DNA of 64,000 bases from Owenia fusiformis (Eukaryota > Annelida > Polychaeta > Sabellida > Oweniidae), in assembly GCA_903813345.2 (NCBI GenBank), contig CAIIXF020000006.1, positions 20,407,936-20,471,935 of the forward strand. The letters run 5' to 3'. Under the pieces are notes generated by a model that was given only the letters and a program-made list of their open reading frames with translations, did no database searches and was not told the DNA's origin. Position numbers and translations under genes: made by a program. Numbering within the stretch: position 1 is the stretch's first letter; the number at the start of each line of letters is the position of its first letter. Below are positions 48,901 through 60,900 of this stretch, one piece after another.

Positions 48901-51900
48901 CCTGAGGGACCGTAGGGACCGAAGGTAGATGTGCATATCTCAAAAGGGATGAACCCAATATCCAAACCGACCATACATAACTGCTTTATCCTATACCAAG
49001 TAGAGTTTCAAATTTTCTTTCAATTTTTTTGAATTATTTTTTATTTTTTCAATTTTTTCACATTTTTCTAATTTTTTCAATTTTTTTTATTTTTTCAATT
49101 TTTTATTTTTTCACATTTTTTCTTTTTTTTCATTTTTTCTTATTTTTTCTAATTTTTTTTTCGAAGCCGGAAGATATGCCCTGGAGCGGGAGATATGGCG
49201 GGAGATATGGAGGTTCAGGATATGGAAACCTCATAATCAGGATACGGGATATATCTTACCAACTTATCTCCCTAAAACTCTACTTGGCATAGGATAAACA
49301 TGTATATCATTAATTGATATTATACATTGAACTATTTTTTTTCACAATCATTTAATGTTTACTCTATGCAGAACTTTGCAAACATGTTGAGGCTGGTAAT
49401 AGGTGTCGCCCTAATCGGGTGTGTCGTCAGTGTCATAATGTCACGCCGTGAATTGTCTGCCCCTGGTGCTGTGTGCAACAATGGTGAACAGGCGGTGTAT
49501 TATGTACAGGATGCTGCGCCTGGACCTCAACAGAATGTGATGGTTTATTTACAAGGTATGAAACAATTATTCATATTCTATTTGTTTGCATTTTCTTTTT
49601 TTCTAAGGTAAACACTCAAAGACATGTATTTATTCACAGATGAAATGGATTTAGGTGGAAAAGTAGCCTCTCGGGAGGATGGGGTAGTAGAAACCTCTTT
49701 GTCCAGATTTTTTAAAAGACAAGATAATTTCTTCCAAAATTTCCCAATTTTTCTATCAAACCTTATATTGCAAGAATAATTTTAAAAGGATGTAGAAACT
49801 TAAAAGAGTAATGCTTTATTCATCATTGTCATTGGGCATGAAAATATTACGAATTGCTATTCCTATTTCCTAACATGTTGTATTTTGAGATACATGTATA
49901 TATTTGCAACTGACTCCAGGGGGTGGTTTATGTATTGATGACATCACATGTGGCGGAAGATGCCTAGTGGTACCCAGCCTATGTGAGCCATCTGAAGACC
50001 CAACCTGGGAGCGTAATCAGGGAATATTCTCAAGTGATCCAAACCTCAACATGGCCTTCCATAATTATTATAAGGTAACAAAGTCTGCAGCATAGAGTTC
50101 AAAATCACTGTGCATATCATCAATGTTTTTTGGGTGATTTGTACAGCAAACTTCATTTGTAGTTCTTTGAGATATTCATGACCTCTTGTTTTCATGCTGC
50201 CCCTGGTGGCTTTGTAGTGTTTAGTCCAACTATTGTTCAAATCCTTCAAACAGTTTCCTATTGTTTCTTTTCCTTTGCTTCTAGTCATGGGCTTTCAAGA
50301 GATCTCTTGTGTTTAGTGTTATTATTTTATTGTAATGTCAAACATTAGGGGTGCCTCCAGTGTAAAAGACACAATTGTTTTTGACAAATAGACGGGAGTC
50401 AATATCAATATGTCCAATGTTTTAGTTAACAAGTAAATAGTTCACTGTAAGATTCAAATATGTCAGTGTCACCAATGCCCTTTTTATAATTAACTTTCAC
50501 TTTTAGGTGTTTGTCCCATACTGCAGCAGTGACATCTATGTTGGAGATAAAGAAGCAGAAGACGCAAATATAGATTTCCATTTCAGAGGGTGGGTAAACA
50601 ATTAACAAATATCACCAGGGAAAGACATTCATATCTGACATTTTTTTTTCTTGACACCATTTTTCTGATATTGGAGATCTATGAAATGAGACTTGGAGTC
50701 TAATAGTGATTACTACTCTTTGATTCAACAAATAATTATACAGCTTTCATGCTGATAAGATCACCCGGAAAGTAACTGTAATGGCCTTTTGTGGGAGTTT
50801 GAATATGAAATAAATGGAGGTCGGGCCTTCTAGACTTCAACTCACACAGTCCTCAGTTTCGACCTCACTGACTATGTTCCTTCCACCTGAACCACGTTCT
50901 CACAACACGTTCTTTAGTCAAGAACCAGCAATTCCTCTCCCAAACTTATTTATCCACCTTCGTATTGAGTTCCCACATCGCAAACCATACAGCTGTGGAG
51001 AGATAAGTTTGCGAGAGAGAACTGGTGATTCACGACTAAAGAACATTGTGAGAACATGGTTCGAGTGGAAGGAATGTGGTCAACGAGGTCGGAACTGTGA
51101 CCATGTGAGTCAAAGTCAAGTAGGCTTGGGTGTTATTTATAAAGAAATAATATTCTGTGACATAACATAACATGTGATATTATGATTGCTTTGTTTGAGG
51201 AAAGTAGTACCTCTTATTCAAAGAGTGCTGATGAAATAAAAACTTTCAAAAAGGTAAAGAGTTATGGTAGTGGAAAACAGGAATGATTCAACTTCTTGAT
51301 CATACATTTTCAGATCGTGTCTAAACAGATGTTGTCATTTATCCTGTTTACTAGTATATGATTCCACTTTGAATCTTCCCTATTTGAAAAAATTGAGTCA
51401 TATTTAAAGAGAGCTGCAGATATAGCGAGCAGGCTAAACAAAAAATTGTTTCAATTTTAGAATATTTTTGGCTCATGCCATTCCTTGTCATGTCTATTTC
51501 TTAAAAATCACAAAAGTGCATACTTTATTCCAGGAAAACTACAGATTTTTACAATAATGTATTATTTTTCTATAAGAATGGTTACCATTCTTATTATTTG
51601 GGAGAATTTAAACATTTTCACTCATTTTTGCACTTTGAATCACTAATAACTTCACCAATTTATAACACATGGTGTGAATCTTTTGGGAGATATTTAATTT
51701 GATATTGTAAGGAATAGATCGGTAGGTCAATCATACATGTTGCTTGGAATTTTGTCACCCCTATAGATCAGATTCTTCCTTTAAGGTATACCATTATGGA
51801 AGCAGTCAGGAGAGACTTGGAACAACATGTTAACCTTGGTGAAGCAGCAAATGTGATCATATCGGGGGGTAGCGCTGGGGGTATGGGGGCGATGCGTCAC

Positions 51901-54900
51901 TGTGACGTGTGGGCAAGAGCTTTACCCAGAGCTGGAGTGAAGTGTATCCCAGATTCTGGATCATTCAGCCCATATAATCTGGCTGCAGCAGAGGAGGATT
52001 GTATAGGTGAGGGGTGAGGCGAAGCTCTGTGACACTATACTCAATGACCTTTCAAAAACACATGCATCTATTAGTAACTGTTTGTTTTCCTTTAAGAAAC
52101 AAAGGGGCAAAAATGACAATCCGAAGAAAAATATTCCAGCAATTTTCAAAAAAAAACACCCTTTTTCCCAGTACCTGATTTCTGCCTGCTGTTACTGGGA
52201 TTTGCTGCTCTTATTACAAGTGAAAGAACTGACATATAATAAAGCCTGCTAGGGAACCACTACTAGGCTTACCAGGGAACCACCTACTTTACAAGCACTT
52301 TCTTGGTATAATTGGTTAAAGACTATACAAGCCTAGCACTGACAATGTGAATTTTCTTCCCCTAATTTATTCTAATGCTGATTTATTGTGATTACAATTA
52401 GGAATTGGGGGAGACTTTGACTTTGCTGGTACCCAGGAATACTGGAATGCAAGCATACCTGCAGAATGCTATGATCAAAGACCTGGATCTCATGAGCAGA
52501 AGATTAAGGATTGCATAATGCAGAGTATTGCTTACAAATATGTGCAGAGTCCTCAGTTCATTGCCACCTACAAGTTTGATTCATTCTTTGCAGGTAAGTT
52601 TTCAAAATGAATAAACACAAGGAGCAGACACATCTCGAACTCGCAACCTGGTGATTACGGCGCCCAATCGCCTAGCCTGAATGAGCAGGCGCTCAAGCCC
52701 TCTCGGGCAACTCGACAACCCCCCAAAAAACTAGACATATAATTATTCGGTATTCACATGTTCTGTTATTCAAATACTATACATTGTATCTTTTTATTGT
52801 TCTTATTGCACGGTGGCAGACAGATTCAATACTTTCCTTCCTGGAATATTTTTTGCATTGATACATGAAGTGTACTGCTGCACTTTGGATCAAATTAACT
52901 AGAGATACCATAGTATAGCAATGTAACGGGCAACATTTTGGAGGTTTCAAAGTCTGGTTTAGTTGGTTTCCTTAGTAACTTTAAATCTGGCAATTCTAGC
53001 CCAGTGGTGCTATCCTGAATGTGGCGAGGCCAACCGTACAAGCTACCATGACCGCTGGGATGCAGCAATGAATGAGATTGTCAATGAAGTAAGAACAAGC
53101 TACAACCATGTAGGTCTATTCATGCCAAGCTGCTGGGGACATGTTTTGAATGGCCGCGATGATTCATATTCTCAGTTCACGGCTGGAAGTGAGGGCCTCA
53201 CGTACAATCAAGCAGTGAATAACTGGATGACGGGCACTGGTAGCAGACATGCTGTAGATGAATGTGGTGCTTTGTGTAACAATAACTGTGGGGGTGATGA
53301 TTGTTTTTAGAATATTCCAGCAGTGATCTCCCCAGTTTTTTCCCTGAAGAGGGCGCTAAAGACTGGTTGTTTGATCGTTATTTTGACTAAACCTCATATT
53401 GTAATCATGTTATAATAAATGTCAAATGACTGAATGAAAAATATGAACTGTATATGTTGGTGATATAATTGATGTGCATCTCCTAGCTATTGGTAGATGG
53501 TATGAAGTACCTAATACTCAAGATGAAGCCTAACTGGCTTAAGGCAAGGCTCTTCTGAAGTCCACAGGCATAAAAAGTCATGTGATAATTGATGTCTGTT
53601 CATTGACTAACCGGTTGTTTGTAATTTCAACTTCAAATGATGAGTTTATGCAAACAGCCAAAGATAGATAAGTTTACAGTTTTGCTAATGATATACATAG
53701 TATAATACCCTAGTGACACCATAAGTAGCTGTTGCGGTATTATTTCAGGAATAAATTAAGCTATTTATAAAGGCATGAACTTCTCTGCCTGCAATTCTAA
53801 TCGCGAAGCTGAATTTTTATCGACCAAATCTAATTGGACAAGTCTAAATCAAAGGATTATCTCTGATTTAAAGACTATATATAAAGACAAAGCTCTACTT
53901 ATAAGATACTTATAAGACATAAAATCAAACTCATCGAAAAGGGAATTGCAAGGGGTCATTACCTAAAAATCAAGCCCTTGTGAAATAAACACATGTCATT
54001 CACTTTTACAAGATTACAGCCATGGCCATTAGACACGTCAAAAGATTTGGTTACTTTACTCGTGCAATTGGTAAGTATGCCTCGTATAACATGAAATTAA
54101 ATGTATAATAGGAATTGTAATTATTCAATACAGTCAATTAGAGAAACTAATGTTGATATATGGGGCCAAAGTTTATATTTTAATTTCAATATCATACAAA
54201 ATATAAATAAAAGACCCTAAAACATTCCTGCTCCAAGGGTTGGTCCATATGGTACGACAACCACAAGTATACCTCAAAATATTCCATGCATATATAAGGG
54301 TTATGTACTGGGAGGCTTTGAATATAGTGTATATCCTGAGGGATATATTCATATCTCCCCCGAGGGACCAAAGGGACCAAGGGGAGACATAAATATTTTC
54401 AGATGGATATACCCTATATCCAAAACCGACTGTGCATAACTGGTGTATCTCATACTTGAGTGGCTTTGGGGTAGATATAACTTTTCCAACTTTTTCAAAT
54501 GATAAGATAGGCCTATACTGAAAAAGCACAAGTGATATTTACCATTTTTGTAATATTCCTTTAGTTCATTACAATGAAATTGTAAACTTTTAAACTTTAA
54601 AAAGAATTTTAACTTTTAAAATTTTTAAACTTTTTTAAACATTTGAAAAATTCCCCGAAGCGGGATGGATATATTATATCTGCCCGCATATAGCCTGGAG
54701 AGGGACATATACAATATATCCTGCCCGCTCCTCAGATATGATATATATTCCCGGGTGATATCTACCCCAAACCCGCTCAAGTATGAGATACAAAAATATA
54801 TTTGAACAATTTACTTAGTAAAAATATTAGTCTCTCACCAAGTCTCTTGACCATTCCCTTATATACGGTGCACTTCACATTCTTTTTGAGTTGTTGAGAT

Positions 54901-57900
54901 GTGAATTAGGTAGGAGGGGGTAGATTTAAGCAAGATTAAAATTTCCATGTTTTAATAGCTTGTGTCATTTGATTCATAAAACTTAAGCATAATGCAAATT
55001 GATGCTCATTCTATGCAGGATGGTGCCAATATGTTGAAGTTGGTAATAGGTATCGCCCTGGTCGGTTGTGTTGTCAGTGTCATAATGTCACGACGTGAAT
55101 TGTCTGCCCCTAATGCTGTATGCAACAATGGTGAACAGGCGGTGTATTATGTACAGGATGATTGGCCCGGACCTGAACAGAATGTCATGATTTACTTGCA
55201 AGGTGCATAGTTCAACTACACATATTTGTATTTGTCCATCATCTTCAGGCCCATAGCCAGGGCCCATAGCCCAAAAAAATCTTTCAAAATCATGCAGTTT
55301 TTCACCATTATGAGCACTTTTTAAGCGATTTTGGCCATGTTTGGACCAAAATTGTCACAAGTGAACCCCCCCTGGAATTTTTCAAAAAGTGAAGCCCCCC
55401 CTTGGCAAATCCTGGCTACGGGCCAGATCTTCCAAACCAACCAGCATAGAACCTGGGGACTTTGTCGATTTGAGAAAAAATTAAACCAGATTTCAGAAAA
55501 CCTAAAAGCCTAAAACAGAGACACATAGAGAATAAGAAATAATTGACTGTTTACTTTTTATCTTTCAAAATTATGACTAGTATTATTCATTTTATCAGGT
55601 GGTGGTCTATGTATTGATGACCTCTCATGTACTGAAAGATGCATAGAGTCTCCCAGTCTATGCGAACCTTTAGAAGATGCTGAGATGGAACGTACTGAAG
55701 GAATCTTCTCTACCAATTCCGAAATTAATCCTGCCTTCCATAATTACTATAAGGTAAAAGAATTAAATGGAAGCAGAGACTCATAGGTGTAGTTTGAAAC
55801 AAATAGGAATATTACATTTCATTTACAAAGCTACACAAATGTTTCTTGAATTCTGAAGCATTCACTATTTTCCTTTCATATGGTACTTTTCACACATTCT
55901 AATTTTAGGTGTTTGTTCCATACTGCAGTAGTGACATCTATTCTGGAGACAAAGAAGCAGAAGATGATCTGGACTTCCACTTCAGAGGGTATGAAATCAA
56001 ATCAGTCAATAGGCAGGGATCTGGAGAGAAGTCTTTCACCTATGGAGCCATATAGCTCAAAAGTATTAAAAAGCTCACCAAGTTTGTGTCCAAGGCCTTG
56101 TTAAATCTAGTCATGCTATTCTGTCTTTTACTATTAAGTGTTATTTTTTCATTCTTTAGTTACTGATCATAATAAAACTTCTTAGAACAAACTGATGTAT
56201 CATGCTTTTATACATGAAATAGCTGTACAGTTACATGGTTTAGTAGTTGTCCAAGTGGCATCTTCAAATGCTAATAATTACCATGATCAACTTCAATTGC
56301 AATATACACAAAATTTCAGCTGAATTGAAGAATATTGAAGAAAGAGCATATGGTGCATTACTTCTGGGACAACCCTCGTATTTATTGTACATGTATTTGA
56401 TATTTGAAGGTATCAAATCATAAATGCCATCAGAGAAGACTTGGAAGAACATATTGATCTTGGAGAGGCAGAAAACGTGATCTTATCAGGGGGTAGTGCG
56501 GGAGGTATGGGGGTGATGCGTCACTGTGATGAATGGGCTGAAGCACTCCCAAGGGCTGGAGTGAAGTGCATCCCAGACTCTGGAACATTCAGTCCACACA
56601 ACCTGGCTCCTGCAGAGGAGGGATGCTCGGGTGGGCTTTACAAGGGTTATCAACCGAATAACTTTGTCTTTATTGTTGTAAGCAACGATCATCTGAACGA
56701 CAGTTCAGTTATATTCAAAGGGCAATGGTACTAGTTAATGGGAATTTATATCCATAATTGACTGTTACCAAACCAGTCTATCTCTTGTACCAAACCAGTC
56801 TATTACTTTAAACTTTGCAATACAAAGGCCTTTTTTAAACGGGTGTCTACAAAACAAAGACCTAAGACCTAAGACCTACAAAACTAAGACCCCCCACGTT
56901 ATAAAACTAAGACCCTGTTATAAAACTAAGACCCCCCATGTAATAAAACTAAGACCCTGTTATAAAACTAAGACCCCCCACGTTATAAAACTAAGACCCT
57001 GTTATAAAACTAAGACCCCCCTCGTTATAAAACTAAGACCCTATTATAAAACTAAGACCCCCCACGTTATAAAACTAAGACCCTGTTATAAAACTAAGAC
57101 CCCCCACGTAATAAAACTAAGACCCTGTTATAAAACTAAGACCCCCCACATTATAAAACTAAGACCCCCCACATTATAAAACTAAGACCCTGTTATAAAA
57201 CTAAGACCCCCCACGTTATAAAACTAAGACCCTGTTATAAAACTAAGACCCCCCACGTTATAAAACTAAGACCCTGTTATAAAACTAAGACCCCCAACGT
57301 TATAAAACTAAGACCCTGTTATAAAACTAAGACCCCCCACGTTATAAAACTAAGACCCTGTTATAAAACTAAGACCCCCCACGTTATAAAACTAAGACCC
57401 TGTTATAAAACTAAGACCCCCACGTTATAAAACTAAGACCCTGTTATAAAACTAAGACCCCCCACGTTATAAAACTAAGACCCTGTTATAAAACTAAGAC
57501 CCCCCACGTTATAAAACTAAGACCCTGTTATAAAACTAAGACCCCCCACGTTATAAAACTAAGACCCTGTTATAAAACTAAGACCCCCCACGTTATAAAA
57601 CTAAGACCCCCTACGTTATAAAACTAAGATCCCCCACGTTATAAAACTAAGACCCTGTTATAAAACTAAGACCCCCCACGTTATAAAACTAAGACCCTGT
57701 TATAAAACTAAGACCCCCCACGTTATAAAACTAAGACCCTGTTATAAAACTAAGACCCCCCACGTTATAAAACTAAGACCCTGTTATAAGAATCAGTCAC
57801 CGTGCCTTGCTCTGCTCGCCACAAGGTAGTCTTGCCTCTGGGCCTTGTGTTCCCTAGTAACATACAGATTCTACAAAAGATAGTCTTGCTTCTGGTCCTT

Positions 57901-60900
57901 GTGTTCCCTTCTAATATACAGATTCTCCCCACTAACATAAAGATTCTACAAAAGGTAGTCTTGCTTCTGGTCCTTGTGTTCCCTTCTAATATACAGATTC
58001 TCCCCACTAACATAAAGATTCTACAAAAGGTAGTCTTGCTTCTGGTCCTTGTGTTCCCTTCTAATATACAGATTCTCCCCACTAACATAAAGATTCTACA
58101 CATGGTAGTCTTGCCTCTGGCCCTTGTTTACCCTAGTAACATACACATATGGTAGTCTTGCCACTGACCCTTGTTTTCCCTAGTAACATGGTGGTTCAAG
58201 ATTTCAGACCCATCTTTCTCACATAGATTGCTGAACTTATTTTAGTTGAGAATTCCTAATAGAATTAAGAATTAATAGCTGAAACTGTTCTGTTTGTCCT
58301 AGCAAACAATATCCCAACATGCATTTGAAATTCATTTTTGTCTATATGTGTTGACAGTCTGTGATGTCACCATCAATCATCACAATGGGAATTAGGTGAA
58401 TTCTATCTGTGACAGTGAGATTATCTATGATGTCACATAGTAGTTTGATTTCTAAGAAATGTGGCAGAGTTCTATCTATGACAGAGATGCTTTGTGATGT
58501 CATCATGAATTATCTCGTTTCCATTGTGATGATTGATGATGTCATCAGAGTACTTTGTGATGTCATCGTGAATTACCTCATTTCTATTGTGATGATTGAT
58601 GATGACATCACAGACTGTCAACAAATAGACAGAAGAAGTTGAACTACAAGTTGGAAAATTGTTTGCTAGGGCAAAACAACTCAGTTTCAGCTAATAATTC
58701 TTAATTCTATTAGGAATTCTTAACTAACAATGGTTCAGCAATCTGTGCCAGAATGATGGGTCTTAAATCTTGAACTACCATTAAACATCACTTCCAAAAC
58801 AATACCAGCATAAAATGGAGCATCTCTTTTTATGCTCAGCATAAAATGGGACATCACTTTTTATGCCAGCATAAAATGGGATATCACTTTTTATGCCAGC
58901 ATAAAATGGGATATCACTTTTTATGCCAGCATAAAATGGGACATCACTTTTTATGCCGGGCATAAATCGTGATATCAAAAAATTACTTTTTTTAAAAATT
59001 ACAAATCCGGGTATTTGTTACAGTCCATTTTTATATAATCCGCTGTTGTATGTTACTGGGGAACACAAGGCCCAGAGGCAAGACTACCTTGTGGCGAGCA
59101 GAGCAAGGCACGGTGACTGATTCTTATAGCAGGGTCTTAGTTTTATAACGTGGGAGGTCTTAGTTTTATAACAGGGTCTTAGTTTTATAACGTGGGGGGT
59201 CTTAGTTTTATAACAGGGTCTTAGTTTTATAACGTGGGGGGTCTTAGTTTTATAACAGGGTCTTAGTTTTATAACGTGGGGGGTCTTAGTTTTATAACAG
59301 GGTCTTAGTTTTATAACGTGGGGGGTCTTAGTTTTATAACAGGGTCTTAGTTTTATAACGTGGGGGGTCTTAGTTTTATAACAGGGTCTTAGTTTTATAA
59401 CGTGGGGGGTCTTAGTTTTATAACAGGGTCTTAGTTTTATAACGTGGGGGGTCTTAGTTTTATAACAGGGTCTTAGTTTTATAACGTGGGGGGTCTTAGT
59501 TTTATAACAGGGTCTTAGTTTTATAACGTGGGGGGTCTTAGTTTTATAACAGGGTCTTAGTTTTATAACGTGGGGGGTCTTAGTTTTATAACAGGGTCTT
59601 AGTTTTATAACGTGGGGGGTCTTAGTTTTATAACAGGGTCTTAGTTTTATAACGTGGGGGGTCTTAGTTTTATAACAGGGTCTTAGTTTTATAACGTGGG
59701 GGGTCTTAGTTTTATAACAGGGTCTTAGTTTTATAACGTGGGGGGTCTTAGTTTTATAACAGGGTCTTAGTTTTATAACGTGGGGGGTCTTAGTTTTGTA
59801 GGTCTTAGGTCTTAGGTCTTTGTTTTGTAGACACCCTTTTTTAAACCTGTAGAAATAGTATGAATACATACACATACATATTGAATAATGACCAGGGATT
59901 GGAGGAGACTTTGACTTTGCTGGCACCCGTGCATACTGGAACGCTTCTGTTGCCACAAACTGCTACAATGGAAGACCTGGTTCTCATGAGGAGAAAACAA
60001 GAGATTGCAGCTTCAATAGCATTGCTTACAAATATGTGCAGAGTCCTCTGTTTATGGCTACTTACAAGTTTGACTCATTCTTTGCAGGTATATGGTTCAA
60101 TTCTATTATTTTAAAACAAGTGGTTTTAAATTCAATTCCTTTTTCAATTAACATACTAAGTCAAAAAACAAAAACAAAAAAAATAAATTATAAAAATAAC
60201 AAAAAAAACATACTAAGTCTTTATGAAAATGAGGCTTTCATTTTTTGACACCAGAATCACTTCTATGAAATATAAGTGAGAAATAATAAAAAATATCTGG
60301 CTTATCTATCTCCTGTATGCTATTAAGCTTATTAATATAATTGTGGACTGGCACTCTCTGGACTTTCCAATGTTATATGACAGTTTTAATGAATCATCAT
60401 AATTAAGAAGTGTCCGCAAATTTCTCAATAGTCCAAACTGAAAATTTATTGATGCAATTTTAGCCCAGTGGTGCTATCCCGGATGTGGTGATGAAAACCG
60501 TCCAAGCTACCATGACCGCTGGGATGAAGCGATGAATGAAATCGCTAATGAATTAAGAACAGATTACAACCATGTTGGTCTATTTATGCCAAGCTGCTGG
60601 GGACATGTCTTGAATGAAGGTGATGATTCATACTCGCAGTTCCCTGCAGGAAGTGAGGGTCTCACGTACAATCAAGCAGTGAATAACTGGATGACGGGCA
60701 CTGGTAGCAGACATGCTGTTGATGAATGTGGTGCCCTGTGTAACAATAGATGTGGGGGTGATAATTGTTAAAAAATTTTAGTCAAGATCATGAACTACAA
60801 TTCTATGAAATAAACTAGATCATCAAATGCTGTTGCTGTTTTTGATGTTTGGTTCATATTGTTCAATTTTTGTGAACTTCATGTAATATGGTATATACAT

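Larger units (their letters stand above)
56841..59836. mobile_element. 3.0-kb foldback transposon with 10-bp target duplication
   Basis: Ends are GGGTGTCTACAAAACAAAGA and TCTTTGTTTTGTAGACACCC. TTTTTTAAAC flanks both sides exactly (56831-56840, 59837-59846). The arms are long inverted repeats: an outer 42-bp tandem array (56879-57790 left, 59117-59800 right), then a unique block (57795-57880 / 59035-59117), then an inner inverted block (about 58186-58330 / 58640-58760) around a centre near 58500. A 76-bp tandem (57880-58130) and a 30-bp tandem (58795-58975) are arm-specific. A 9-10-bp duplication with long TIRs starting GGG is typical of Mutator-like (MULE) foldback elements; this assignment is inference. 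No transposase. The stop-free 290-codon minus-strand frame is a repeat artefact (PHVIKLRPCYKTKT units). Confidence 0.85.

Noticed and set aside
50814-51170. 118-codon frame in intron 4 of hydrolase gene 1
   Set aside because: It covers both arms of an inverted repeat, and the exon structure of the paralogue excludes coding sequence here.
57765-58155. Opposed 112- and 117-codon frames (VFPSNIQILPTNIKI / GRICILEGNTRTRSKTTFC)
   Set aside because: Both derive from the same 76-bp tandem repeat.
59084-59956. 290-codon minus-strand open frame with PHVIKLRPCYKTKT repeats
   Set aside because: It is a stop-free translation of the 42-bp array in the foldback element's right arm; the left arm gives the mirror image. 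No start context, no non-repeat domain.
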